A DNA stretch of 13,999 nucleotides from JBGCED01 sp045106055 (GCA_045106055.1 JBGCED010000077.1:1-13999), one strand, 5' to 3'; positions 1 to 8,114 are shown, counted from the stretch's first letter. Translations and numbers: made by a program. The notes: a model not told the origin generated them from the letters alone.

Positions 1-1632
1 AAAGGCGTTCCCATATTCTATACGCCTTATTTTTCCCATGCGGATCCAAGCGTTAAATATAAAACAGGATTATTATTTCCAACCTTCGGCACATTGAACA
101 GTGAATTATTTTATATGCAGCCTGTTTATTGGAATATTTCAGCCCATGAGGATGCAACTTTCACCCCGATTTATGCAAATGAACAGGCAATGCTGGGGCT
201 TGAATATAGAAAACAGATTAAAAACGGTTCTTTATTTGTTGAGGGCGCGCTTAGCCAGGCACAAAATGATGCAAATACAAATGACAAGGATCAATCAGGT
301 CCGATTGGTTTTGCCCATGTCAAGGGGGAAATAAACTTTAATCCCCAGTGGCGCAGTCATTTTGATGTTGGGGCAACCAATGACCGCGAATTTTTAGGCG
401 ATAATCCGCTTTGGCCTGGTCTTTCATCCAGCCTGATCAATAATAAAGTAACGCTTGAGGGGTTTAATAATCATAATTACATCAATGCTTCAACCCTTTG
501 GTATCAAGAATTGGATACGGGCGATGAAACGGATCATCCTGTTATTTTACCCGAATTAAGCTATCATGGGGTTAGTGATGCCGATGCGATTGGCGGGCGG
601 TTTAACTATATGGCGGGGCTGAGGCAATATGGAAAAAGCAGCATCATTGAATCGGGGCAGCGGCTTAATCTGGAAGGAAAATACACGCTTCCCTTATTAT
701 TGCCAAAAGGCATTATGACCACCAGCGAGGTTAATCTGCGCGGTGATTTATATCATACGGATTTCACAGAAGAAGGGCTTGAAAGCAGCGATCATTACAA
801 GGATGGCAGCGCGCATCGCTTGGTTCCGCGTGCAAATATTGATGTGCGCTATCCCTTTATGCGCCAAACCGATTATGGCAATCAAGTGGCGGAACCCGTC
901 ATGGCACTGTTCATTGCCCCCAATGATGCAGGCAATGATAAAGCCATTGGCAATACAGACAGCTCCTTATTTGAAAATGATGATAGCAATTTGATGAGCA
1001 TGGATCGCATCCCTGGCCTTGACCGTATTGAAGAAGGATCAAGGCTTGTTGTTGGCGGTAATTTCTCGCATTTTTTCAAGGATGGCAAGAAAATCCAAGC
1101 CTTTGCTGGGCAAAGCTTTGAACTTGCAGAGGATAATGTGCTTGATGAAGAATTGGGCATTAACGCAAGTGATGATCAAATTGTTGGTCGGGTAAATTTA
1201 AACCTTGATAATTTTGGCGATTATTATTACCGCTTTAACTTATCTTCTGAAGATCAATCCATTTTAAAGAATGAGTTAAATTTTAATTTAGGCAGCCCCG
1301 CTTTTAGAGTTTCAGGCGGCTATAGCTATGTGAATAAGCAGATATCAACAAATAGCAATAATTATGAACGCGTTCACGGGTCGCTATCAAGCCAGCTTAA
1401 TGATAGATGGAAAGCATCCGCAACAAGCAGCTTTGATATGTATGAGGATCGATCAATTTCTAACACGCTTGGGCTTATTTATGAAGATGAATGTTTTATT
1501 TTCACAAGCAACCTATCCAATAAATATTATGAAGATGAACAAGATGAGCAAGCTGTTATGTTCTCCCTTACCTTTAAAACGGTTGGCAGCTTTCAATCCG
1601 CTCCAATTTCCACCCGAACCGAAGAAGAATAA
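1..1632 (+). CDS. lptD: LPS assembly outer-membrane protein LptD (5' end missing)
   Basis: This is the C-terminal part of LptD, the outer-membrane beta-barrel that with LptE inserts lipopolysaccharide into the outer leaflet. The frame is open from base 1, so the gene begins upstream; 543 residues are visible of a family usually about 700-800 aa. The first residues (GVPIFYTPYFSHADP) are the conserved entry into the OstA_C/LptD barrel. The rest shows alternating polar and aromatic strand patterns and acidic loops typical of a barrel. Near the C-terminus a single cysteine (about residue 498 of the visible part, in YEDECFIF) sits where LptD proteins usually carry a conserved Cys; it is the only Cys I see here. 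The stop is followed one base later by the presumed surA start, which suggests translational coupling. Identity rests on recognised sequence and on the following surA-pdxA-rsmA order, which is widely conserved in proteobacteria. Confidence 0.95.
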   Translation, partial: KGVPIFYTPYFSHADPSVKYKTGLLFPTFGTLNSELFYMQPVYWNISAHEDATFTPIYANEQAMLGLEYRKQIKNGSLFVEGALSQAQNDANTNDKDQSGPIGFAHVKGEINFNPQWRSHFDVGATNDREFLGDNPLWPGLSSSLINNKVTLEGFNNHNYINASTLWYQELDTGDETDHPVILPELSYHGVSDADAIGGRFNYMAGLRQYGKSSIIESGQRLNLEGKYTLPLLLPKGIMTTSEVNLRGDLYHTDFTEEGLESSDHYKDGSAHRLVPRANIDVRYPFMRQTDYGNQVAEPVMALFIAPNDAGNDKAIGNTDSSLFENDDSNLMSMDRIPGLDRIEEGSRLVVGGNFSHFFKDGKKIQAFAGQSFELAEDNVLDEELGINASDDQIVGRVNLNLDNFGDYYYRFNLSSEDQSILKNELNFNLGSPAFRVSGGYSYVNKQISTNSNNYERVHGSLSSQLNDRWKASATSSFDMYEDRSISNTLGLIYEDECFIFTSNLSNKYYEDEQDEQAVMFSLTFKTVGSFQSAPISTRTEEE

Positions 1633-1633
1633 T

Positions 1634-2929
1634 TTGCAAAAGCGCGCTTTTATAGTTTCACCCCTTATAATCTTATTGATGATTGCCATCCTTTGCCTTC
1701 ACGCCCCTGCATCCGCGCAAATGCGGGTTGCAGCCGTTGTCAATGATGATGTTATATCGGTGCTTGACCTTGAACAACGCATCAGAATTGCTGCGGTTGC
1801 AGGGGGCGCAACGATTAACATAGAAACCATGCAGCAGCTTGCCCCGCAAGTATTGCGCGGGCTAATTGATGAAACCTTAAAACTGCAAGCCAGCAAAAAG
1901 CTTGGGCTTAGCATCACAGATAAAGCCGTATTTGATGCCTTTATTGAGGTTGGGCGGCAAAATAATATGGATGTTAAGGGATTGCGCAATTTGCTTGCTG
2001 CCAATGGCATTTTGGAACAATCGCTTCGCGCCCAACTTGAAAATAATCTGCTATGGCGTGCTTATATGCGGCGCACCGCCTCGCGCGAAATTGATGTTAC
2101 CGACGATGAAATTGATGATATTCTTGCGCAGCAAGATGCCTTGCGCAATCTTCCCAAATATAGAGTGCAAGAAATATTTTTAGCAAATGATGATCAAGAT
2201 GCTGTAAATAGCATCAACGGCATTCACCGTGAACTCGTAGCAGGCGCTGATTTTGCTGCCTTTGCGCGGGCTTTTTCGCAATCACCAACCGCCGTAAATG
2301 GCGGCGATACAGGTCTTATCATCTTGGAACAGCTGGACATTGAAATCGCAAATACGATAAGAAAGCTTACAATCAACCAAATAAGCGCGGTGGTAAGCGC
2401 GGGGCCTGGTCATTATATTTTTAAATTGCTTGCGATTGAGCAGCCAGCAGCCGCCCCTGAATCTGTTACTGAAATTTCCGCGCTTCAGTTGAAAATTAGC
2501 GGCGCAGACGCAGAAATGGAAACCAACGCCTTATTTGATCGCCTATCCCAGCCAGCAAATGATGATGTTGAAGATGGCGGCAATATTTGTGATCAGCTTG
2601 AAGCAGCAGTAAAAGAGCTGCACGCGCAGGGCAAAAAAATAACCCTTGCTAGAATTAATGATTTTAACCAAGATGAGTTGCGCGAGCCGATTAAATCCAT
2701 CATTCAAGGGCTTGCGGTTAATCAAGCCGCCCCGCCCCAGCAAATTAATGATGGTTATTTCATTCATGGATTATGCAAGCGTTCGGTAAAATCTGCGGAT
2801 ATGTCAGCAGAAATACGCGCACAGCGTCTTGCGATTAAAAACCAGCTTGGCAATCAAAAGGCAGAAGTGCTTGAGCGTAAGCAGCTGCGCAATTTGCGCC
2901 GCGCCGCCTATATTGATATTCGCCTTTAA
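1634..2929 (+). CDS. surA: SurA-type periplasmic chaperone / peptidyl-prolyl isomerase
   Basis: This is a periplasmic chaperone with parvulin-type prolyl isomerase fold, which escorts outer-membrane proteins, LptD among them, to the BAM complex. I chose TTG at 1634, one base after the lptD stop. It gives a signal peptide with a basic start (LQKR), a hydrophobic core and an ASAQ-type cleavage site near residue 30. The frame stays open upstream to 1364, but that stretch lies inside lptD and reads as out-of-frame sequence; ATG at 1679 would remove the basic n-region. From this start the protein has 431 aa. The SurA N-domain (VAAVVNDDVISVLDLEQRI) follows the signal. A single parvulin domain spans about residues 174-275, with the hallmark GGDTG at 223-227. 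E. coli SurA has two parvulin domains; one is common in alphaproteobacteria. A C-terminal helical part follows. The start codon is the least certain part. Confidence 0.88.
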   Translation: MQKRAFIVSPLIILLMIAILCLHAPASAQMRVAAVVNDDVISVLDLEQRIRIAAVAGGATINIETMQQLAPQVLRGLIDETLKLQASKKLGLSITDKAVFDAFIEVGRQNNMDVKGLRNLLAANGILEQSLRAQLENNLLWRAYMRRTASREIDVTDDEIDDILAQQDALRNLPKYRVQEIFLANDDQDAVNSINGIHRELVAGADFAAFARAFSQSPTAVNGGDTGLIILEQLDIEIANTIRKLTINQISAVVSAGPGHYIFKLLAIEQPAAAPESVTEISALQLKISGADAEMETNALFDRLSQPANDDVEDGGNICDQLEAAVKELHAQGKKITLARINDFNQDELREPIKSIIQGLAVNQAAPPQQINDGYFIHGLCKRSVKSADMSAEIRAQRLAIKNQLGNQKAEVLERKQLRNLRRAAYIDIRL

Positions 2930-4003
2930 ATGACAAAAAACCAACATTCTTCTGTTACGCCGCCACCAAACGCGCCCCCACCGATTGCAATTACGATGGG
3001 CGAGCCTGCGGGAATTGGCATTGATTTATTGCTAATGCTGCTGGATAATGATCCATCTTTATTTAAAAATTGCGTCTATATAGGTGATCCAGATCATCTT
3101 AAACAGCGCGCTTCGCGTTTGAAATTACAGCCCGCTTTATCAATCCTTGAAACGCTTGACCAATGCGATCCCTTAAACGCACATGCGCTGCAAATCTTGC
3201 CGCTTCGCCATAAGATTACGCCTGATTGCTGCGGATTGCTGGATCAAAACAACAATCCTGCGATCTTGGAAGCGATTGAAACCAGCGTTGCGCTTGCCAT
3301 GCAGCAAAAAATTTCTGCGATGGTAACCCTGCCCATTCATAAAGCCATTTTAATGGAAACAGGCTTTGCCCATAAGGGGCATACGGATTTCATTGGAAAA
3401 TTATCGGGGGCGGATCACCCGATTATGATGCTGGCAACCCATGGCATTGATCCTGTATTAAGGGTTGTGCCATTATCTGTTCATGTGCCATTAAAAGCGG
3501 TTTTGGATGACTTAAAAAAGAAGGATTTATACAGGATCACGCAGATCATCGCGCAATCTCTCCATCAATATTTTGGCATTGATCAGCCTGTTTTGGCATT
3601 TGCAGGCATAAATCCCCATGCAGGCGAAGAAGGGCGGCTTGGAAGCGAGGAACAAGATATGCTGCGCCCCCTTCTTAAAAAGCTAAACGCCAATGGCATT
3701 CATGCACTTGGCCCTTTTTCCGCAGATAGCCTATTTCACGATCAAGCAAGAATGCATTATGATGCGGTGCTTTGTGCTTACCATGATCAAGCCTTGATCC
3801 CGCTTAAAACCTTGGATTTTTATGGCGGGGTCAATATTACATTTGGGCTTCCCTTCATTCGAACATCGCCAGATCACGGCACGGCATTAACGCTTGCAGG
3901 AACGGGTAAAGGCAATGCAACTTCATTATTGCAAGCGCTGATGATGGCGCGCCAAATGCATGATCAATCACGGATCTTCACAGAAAATCAGGCGCGCCCA
4001 TGA
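2930..4003 (+). CDS. pdxA: 4-hydroxythreonine-4-phosphate dehydrogenase
   Basis: PdxA oxidises 4-phosphohydroxy-L-threonine with NAD(P)+ in the DXP-dependent pathway to pyridoxal 5'-phosphate, in the cytoplasm. The 357-aa protein starts with ATG directly after the surA stop (zero spacing) and ends in an ATGA overlap with rsmA. Family signatures are visible: TMGEPAGIGID at about 22-32, HKGHTDF around H148/H151, SVHVPLK with H185, NPHAGEEGRLGSEE, and YHDQALIPLK with H285 followed by GGVNITFGLPFIRTSPDHG. The histidines in these three motifs correspond to the divalent-metal site known for this family. An N-terminal tail of about 18 residues rich in Pro (TPPPNAPPP) precedes the conserved core and makes the protein slightly longer than the usual 330 aa. 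A start closer to the core cannot be excluded, but ATG 2930 fits the operon spacing. Confidence 0.96.
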   Translation: MTKNQHSSVTPPPNAPPPIAITMGEPAGIGIDLLLMLLDNDPSLFKNCVYIGDPDHLKQRASRLKLQPALSILETLDQCDPLNAHALQILPLRHKITPDCCGLLDQNNNPAILEAIETSVALAMQQKISAMVTLPIHKAILMETGFAHKGHTDFIGKLSGADHPIMMLATHGIDPVLRVVPLSVHVPLKAVLDDLKKKDLYRITQIIAQSLHQYFGIDQPVLAFAGINPHAGEEGRLGSEEQDMLRPLLKKLNANGIHALGPFSADSLFHDQARMHYDAVLCAYHDQALIPLKTLDFYGGVNITFGLPFIRTSPDHGTALTLAGTGKGNATSLLQALMMARQMHDQSRIFTENQARP

Positions 4004-4842
4004 TTGATCTAAGCCAACTTCCCAGCCTTGGCGATACGATTCGTCAATATGATTTATGGGCAAAACACAAGCTTGGGCAGCATTTCCTAACCGACCCTGT
4101 TATTATGAACCGCATTGCCCGCGCAGGTGCGCCGCTTGATGCTGCCAGCATCATTGAAATTGGACCTGGACCTGGCGGGCTTACCCGCGCCTTGTTACAA
4201 TCAGGCGCGCAGCATTTATCGGTGGTGGAAAAGGACAAACGATTCCTGCCGCCCCTAAGTGATATTCAAAAGCTTAGCACAGGTAAATTATCCATCATTG
4301 AAGCCGATGCGCTTCGGCTTAGCCTTGATCAAATTGCCGCGCCCCCTTATCGGATTATTGCGAATTTGCCGTATAATATTGCAACCGAGCTGATTGTAAA
4401 TTGGCTGATTGACGAAGATCAAATTGAAACCATGGTTGTGATGGTTCAAGCCGAAGTTGCACAGCGGATCATCGCCCCGCCAAATTCAGCCCATTATGGC
4501 AGGCTTGCCGTATTATGTGCAATGGTTGCGGATTGCGAGATTATATTCACCCTGCCCCCAAGCGCATTTACCCCGCCGCCAAAGGTAAATAGCGCGGTAA
4601 TCAGGATAAGCCCGCATCGGGGCGCCAAAGATTTACCGCTGTTAAAGGCGGTGCAAAGGGTCAGCAAAGCAGCCTTTGGACAGCGCCGCAAAATGCTGCG
4701 TGCTGCCTTGAAAACTTTGGATTGTGATCCCAAGCTGCTGCTGGATCAAGCCGATATTGATGGCACTTGCCGCGCCGAAACGCTTAGCCTTGATGATTAT
4801 ATCAGGCTAGCAAAAGCCTATATCGCGGCTAATCAAGATTGA
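4000..4842 (+). CDS. rsmA: 16S rRNA (A1518/A1519-N6,N6)-dimethyltransferase RsmA
   Basis: RsmA (KsgA) uses S-adenosylmethionine to dimethylate two adjacent adenines in the 3'-terminal helix 45 of 16S rRNA, a late checkpoint in 30S subunit assembly. The 280-aa length is normal. Visible motifs are KHKLGQHFLTDP (about 22-33), SAM-binding motif I IEIGPGPGGLTRALL (about 52-66), the catalytic NLPYNI motif (122-127), and the C-terminal SAFTPPPKVNSAVI and FGQRRKMLRAALK segments. Its ATG at 4000 overlaps the pdxA stop by four bases, so it is co-transcribed and probably translationally coupled. Its last 14 bases overlap the end of the convergent era gene. Confidence 0.97.
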   Translation: MIDLSQLPSLGDTIRQYDLWAKHKLGQHFLTDPVIMNRIARAGAPLDAASIIEIGPGPGGLTRALLQSGAQHLSVVEKDKRFLPPLSDIQKLSTGKLSIIEADALRLSLDQIAAPPYRIIANLPYNIATELIVNWLIDEDQIETMVVMVQAEVAQRIIAPPNSAHYGRLAVLCAMVADCEIIFTLPPSAFTPPPKVNSAVIRISPHRGAKDLPLLKAVQRVSKAAFGQRRKMLRAALKTLDCDPKLLLDQADIDGTCRAETLSLDDYIRLAKAYIAANQD

Positions 4843-5737
4843 AATCCAAATTCCACACGCGGTAACGGTTGGGGTCTTCTTGCCATTTCTCGCGCAATTT
4901 CACGAATAATTTTAAATGCACTTTGCGATCCAAAATCAAGCCCATTTCATGGCGCGACGCTTGCCCAATTTCCTTAATTTGCTGCCCGCTTTTGCCAAGC
5001 ACAATGCTGCGATGGGTTTCTTTGGTGACATAAATGGTTTGATTGATTAACACGCTGCCATCTTTACGCGATTCCCATAAATCAGTTTCCACCGTCATGG
5101 CATAGGGAAGCTCGTCATGAAGCCTTAAAAATAGCCGCTCGCGGGTAATCTCCGCCACCAGCAACCGTTCTGGCAAGTCCGATAGCTGATCTTCATCAAA
5201 CATCCACGGGCTTAAGGGCGCGGTGCTGGCTAGGTTTTTTGCCATATTTTCCAAGCCATCGCCTTTTAGTGCGCTAATTAAAAAGCTTTCTTCGAATGGC
5301 ACGATCTTATTTAGCGTATCCACCAAGCTTAATAATTTTTGATGCGGGATTAAATCAATCTTGTTTAAAGCCAGATAAAGCTTGCGGTGGGACATGGTTT
5401 TAAGCTTGTTTAAAATCTCGTCCAGTTGAGCAGTCACGCCCTTATTCGCATCAATTACCAGCATGACACGATCAGCATCTTGCGCGCCATCCCATGCAGC
5501 CCTTACCATGGCGCGATCAAGTCTGCGTTTTGGGGCAAAAATGCCAGGCGTATCAATCAGTGCAATTTGCGCATGATCCTTAATAAAAATGCCCAAAATA
5601 CGGTTGCGCGTGGTTTGCTGGCGCGGGGTAACGATTGAAACCTTTGCCCCAACCAGCGCATTTACCAGAGTTGATTTTCCTGCATTGGTTGGTCCGATTA
5701 CCGCAATAAAGCAAAATTTATGTTGATCCGTTTGCAT
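4829..5737 (-). CDS. era: Ribosome-assembly GTPase Era
   Basis: Era is an essential GTPase that binds the 3' end of 16S rRNA and acts in 30S maturation. The 302-aa product shows all G motifs: G1 GPTNAGKS (15-22), G2 around QQTTRNRILG (40-49), G3 DTPG (62-65), G4 NKID (125-128) and G5 SALKGDG. The C-terminal KH RNA-binding domain contains GKSGQQIKEIG. The start is ATG at 5737-5735 of the complementary strand; the ribosome-binding sequence before it is weak (AAG a few bases upstream). The gene stands alone here, not next to rnc as in many bacteria, and converges on rsmA with a 14-base overlap. Its promoter must lie in the divergent region 5738-5860. Confidence 0.97.
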   Translation of the reverse strand: MQTDQHKFCFIAVIGPTNAGKSTLVNALVGAKVSIVTPRQQTTRNRILGIFIKDHAQIALIDTPGIFAPKRRLDRAMVRAAWDGAQDADRVMLVIDANKGVTAQLDEILNKLKTMSHRKLYLALNKIDLIPHQKLLSLVDTLNKIVPFEESFLISALKGDGLENMAKNLASTAPLSPWMFDEDQLSDLPERLLVAEITRERLFLRLHDELPYAMTVETDLWESRKDGSVLINQTIYVTKETHRSIVLGKSGQQIKEIGQASRHEMGLILDRKVHLKLFVKLREKWQEDPNRYRVWNLDFNLD

Positions 5738-5860
5738 TCACTTATACCATTATTCTTATTTGTTTTTTGTTTATTCTTGGCTTAACCCAAAACACGCGGT
5801 AAAACCAGCTAATTTTAAAATCATGCTGCTGATGATGGCTTATGATTAACGGAGGGTAAA
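5738..5860. promoter_or_regulatory. Divergent intergenic region between era and the HAD gene
   Basis: This 123-base AT-rich spacer must contain promoters for both divergent genes. For the + strand a weak sigma-70-like pair is visible: TTGGCT at 5777-5782 and TAAAAC at 5800-5805, spaced 17 bases, each matching 4 of 6 consensus positions. For era I see no convincing -35/-10 pair. A strong Shine-Dalgarno (GGAGGG, 5851-5856) precedes the HAD gene start at 5861. The promoter assignment is tentative. Confidence 0.35.
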
Positions 5861-6709
5861 ATGCCAATTCAATTAAATTCAATTTCACAAATTATTGATG
5901 ATTATGATTTATTTATTCTGGATCAATGGGGGGTGCTTCATAATGGGGTTGATATCATCGGGGATAGCTTGAACGCTTTATCCCTATTAAAATCCCGCAA
6001 TAAGCAAGTCGCCATCTTGTCAAATTCTGGAAAGCCTGCAAGCGATGCGATTAAACGGATGGCACAAATTGGCATTCCCAAGGATTTATATGATTTTATG
6101 CTGACCTCTGGCGAACATGTCTATCAATGTTTGCAGCATAAGAACGAGCCTTTTTATGAAAATCTTGGCAATAAATATTATATTTTTGCATGGAACGAGC
6201 AAGAGCATGAAGTGATTGAAACCCTTTCTTATCAACGGGTGCATGCAATCGAAGATGCTGATTTTATCCTATGTGCTGGGCTTGATAATTTAAACCTTAA
6301 TCATTATCATTCAAGGTTAAAGCTTGCCCTTGCCCATGATTTGCCAATGATTTGCGTCAATTCCGATAAGGTAACGGTTACCCCATCGGGGCATTTGGTG
6401 CCTTGCCCTGGGGCGATTGCCGAAATTTACGAACAGATGGGCGGCAATGTGCGCTGGCATGGCAAGCCTGATCCATGGCTTTATAAGGTGATTTCCCAGC
6501 AATTTGGATCCCTAGACCGTGCGATTGCGGTTGGCGATTCACTTCACCATGATATTCAAGGGGCAAATCATGCTGGCATTGATTCGATTTTAATTACCAG
6601 CGGCATTCACCATCAAGAATTATCAAACTCACCCTCTGGCGAATCAGTCGCAGCCCTTGCAACTAAAAATCATGCCATGCCCACCCATTATATGCGCGAT
6701 TTTGGCTAG
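5861..6709 (+). CDS. HAD-superfamily class IIA hydrolase (TIGR01459-like)
   Basis: This is a HAD-fold phosphatase-like protein of 282 aa, resembling the alphaproteobacterial TIGR01459 group related to NagD-type enzymes; the substrate is unknown. Motif I is LDQWGVLHNG with the presumed nucleophile D21. The residue at +2, normally the acid/base Asp in phosphatases, is Trp (W23), which I recall as typical of this group. Motif II is ILSNSGKP (S54 or S56), a Lys motif lies in KPDPWLYK (about 202-209), and motif IV is GDSLHHDIQGA (D226, D231). The cap is inserted between motifs II and III, as in class II. The strong Shine-Dalgarno and the start ATG at 5861 are clear. The gene appears monocistronic, because the HU gene downstream has its own promoter, although I see no terminator between them. 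Confidence 0.85.
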   Translation: MPIQLNSISQIIDDYDLFILDQWGVLHNGVDIIGDSLNALSLLKSRNKQVAILSNSGKPASDAIKRMAQIGIPKDLYDFMLTSGEHVYQCLQHKNEPFYENLGNKYYIFAWNEQEHEVIETLSYQRVHAIEDADFILCAGLDNLNLNHYHSRLKLALAHDLPMICVNSDKVTVTPSGHLVPCPGAIAEIYEQMGGNVRWHGKPDPWLYKVISQQFGSLDRAIAVGDSLHHDIQGANHAGIDSILITSGIHHQELSNSPSGESVAALATKNHAMPTHYMRDFG

Positions 6710-6855
6710 GATATGCTATAAATTTCAAAATATGCCTGTAAATCCCTCAAATTTCATAAAAAAAGGCGCGGTTTAATTTTATCCCCTTGACGCATTGATG
6801 GATTTTGTTTTAAGTCTATTTTCGTTACGGATGATTAATGCTGAATTTTAATTTA

Positions 6856-6883
6856 TTGCCATTCAGTAATCTTAGCATAGAAT
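6856..6883 (+). promoter_or_regulatory. Candidate sigma-70 promoter of the HU gene
   Basis: TTGCCA (6856-6861, 5 of 6 matches to the -35 consensus) and TAGAAT (6878-6883, 5 of 6 matches to the -10 consensus) are separated by 16 bases. This would place the transcript start near 6890 and give a leader of about 29 bases. The surrounding spacer 6710-6918 is very AT-rich with A/T tracts, and a 6-bp inverted repeat, CTGAAT (6841-6846) / ATTCAG (6861-6866), brackets the -35 box. A weaker alternative is TTGACG (6787-6792) with a poor -10. Nothing else was recognised in the 209-base spacer. Confidence 0.55.
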
Positions 6884-6904
6884 TTTTAATTTTTTCACAT
6901 TTAT

Positions 6905-6909
6905 AGGAG
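6905..6909 (+). promoter_or_regulatory. Ribosome-binding site fixing the GTG start of HU
   Basis: AGGAG lies nine bases before GTG at 6919. No in-frame ATG is near, and the first residues after the GTG (MNKQELINAVA) are the conserved HU N-terminus, so the site confirms the non-ATG start. Confidence 0.8.
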
Positions 6910-6918
6910 TGCTTTTCA

Positions 6919-7191
6919 GTGAACAAACAAGAACTTATTAATGCTGTTGCAGACCAAGCTGGCTTAACCAAAGCCGATTCCACCAAAGCCGTTAATGCGG
7001 TATTTGATGTTATTTCAGGCAGCCTTGCGAAAAAAGACGAAGTGCGCCTTGTCGGCTTTGGCACTTTTGCCGTTGCGCATCGTAAAGCAACAACAGGTCA
7101 TAACCCACGCACCAGAGAGCCAATGACCATTCCAGCTTCAAATCAGCCTAAATTCAAACCAGGCAAAACCTTAAAAGATCTGGTTAATTAA
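6919..7191 (+). CDS. hup: HU family nucleoid DNA-binding protein
   Basis: This is a small basic DNA-bending protein of 90 aa, the standard HU length, which acts in the nucleoid as a homodimer or heterodimer. It starts with MNKQELINAVADQAGL, has the FGTF turn of the body (VRLVGFGTFAVA), and the DNA-binding beta-arm with NPRTREPMTIPASN, including the proline that intercalates into DNA. It ends with PKFKPGKTLKDLVN, the usual HU C-terminus. IHF subunits are the main alternative, but the arm and the C-terminal sequence fit HU. The gene has a GTG start, its own promoter and a strong terminator, so it is a single-gene unit that also insulates the methyltransferase downstream. Confidence 0.96.
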   Translation: MNKQELINAVADQAGLTKADSTKAVNAVFDVISGSLAKKDEVRLVGFGTFAVAHRKATTGHNPRTREPMTIPASNQPKFKPGKTLKDLVN

Positions 7192-7214
7192 GGTTCATTT
7201 TTTTAAAAAATGCC

Positions 7215-7251
7215 AAAAGCTGCCTTTATTTATTTAAAGGCAGCTTTTTTT
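7215..7251 (+). terminator. Rho-independent terminator after HU
   Basis: A perfect 14-bp stem (arms 7215-7228 and 7235-7248, core AAGCTGCCTTTA / TAAAGGCAGCTT) with a six-base loop TTTATT runs into a T tract (7245-7251). It begins 23 bases after the HU stop. The A run before the stem means it might also work weakly in the opposite direction. Confidence 0.93.
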
Positions 7252-7301
7252 ATGTTTTTAATTTGAATTTACCCCCTAAATGACCTAAATCTTTAATTAA
7301 G

Positions 7302-8078
7302 ATGGTTCATGATTTTAATTTGCATCACGAATTTTACCGTCAGCCATGGGGCATGCTTGCCCGCGACCTGATCCTTGCCAAAATTCAAGAAAATTGGCAA
7401 AAAACGGGGTGGAAATTTACCAAGGAAACTGAATTTGGGGCGATTGGCTATGTGTTGCCTTATTTACAAATTCCAGCATTAAACAATGCAGCGCGCACAA
7501 TCATTATGCTGCTTGAAGATCAGCCCAAGCAGCATTTTACCCCCAGCAAGATCAAAGATAATCCCCCAAAAAACAGCGCGTTAATGGTCAAGGATGACAT
7601 TCTGCCCTTTGATAATAACGCCTTTGATCGCTTATTGCTGATTCACAGCCTGGAATATGTCAATCATCGCCGAAAATTCCTGCAAGAAGTTTGGCGGATA
7701 TTAAAAAAAGATGGCAAAATCACGCTGATTGTCCCATCAAGGCGCGGTTTTTGGGCGCGCAATGATAAAACCCCATTTGGCGATGGTCAGCCCTTTAACC
7801 GCCAGCAATTACGGCGCTTGCTTGCGCTTGAAAAATTTGAAATTACCCATATTGATCGCGCGCTTTATATGCCGCCCGTTCAAAATTCGGCATTATTACG
7901 GCTTGCCCCTGCTATTGAGCGGGCGGGCAGCCTAATCACACCGCAATTTGGTGGGGTGTTAATTGTCGAAGCCGAAAAGCGGCTTTATGCGCCGCTATTT
8001 GCAAAAGAATCTGTATTTTCAAGCAAATTCATCCCCAAAGCCATGCCGCAGCCTGCAATGTTTTCCAAACATAAATAA
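7302..8078 (+). CDS. Class I SAM-dependent methyltransferase, substrate unknown
   Basis: A 258-aa protein of the Methyltransf_11-like class, often found in alphaproteobacteria. N-terminal residues are followed by a reduced SAM motif (EFGAIGYVLPYL, about 44-55), where the usual third glycine of the Rossmann loop is not evident. A hinge motif LPFDNNAFDRLLLIHSLEYV (from about residue 101) and WRILKKDGKITLIVPSRRGFW are followed by a TPFGDGQPFNRQQL segment, which I recognise as a conserved family feature. The start ATG 7302 has only a weak upstream AAG; M18 is an alternative. The HU terminator lies just upstream, so it must have its own promoter; TTGAAT (7263-7268) with TAAATC (7286-7291) is a weak candidate that would leave almost no leader. 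The substrate cannot be inferred from this window. Confidence 0.82.
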   Translation: MVHDFNLHHEFYRQPWGMLARDLILAKIQENWQKTGWKFTKETEFGAIGYVLPYLQIPALNNAARTIIMLLEDQPKQHFTPSKIKDNPPKNSALMVKDDILPFDNNAFDRLLLIHSLEYVNHRRKFLQEVWRILKKDGKITLIVPSRRGFWARNDKTPFGDGQPFNRQQLRRLLALEKFEITHIDRALYMPPVQNSALLRLAPAIERAGSLITPQFGGVLIVEAEKRLYAPLFAKESVFSSKFIPKAMPQPAMFSKHK

Positions 8079-8114
8079 ATATTATCTATTTGATTTTAAA
8101 CAATTTTTAAGTAA

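Noticed and set aside
1364..1633. N-terminal extension of the surA reading frame into lptD
   Set aside because: The extra 90 residues lie fully within lptD coding sequence and do not resemble a chaperone or a signal peptide; the signal sequence begins only after 1634.
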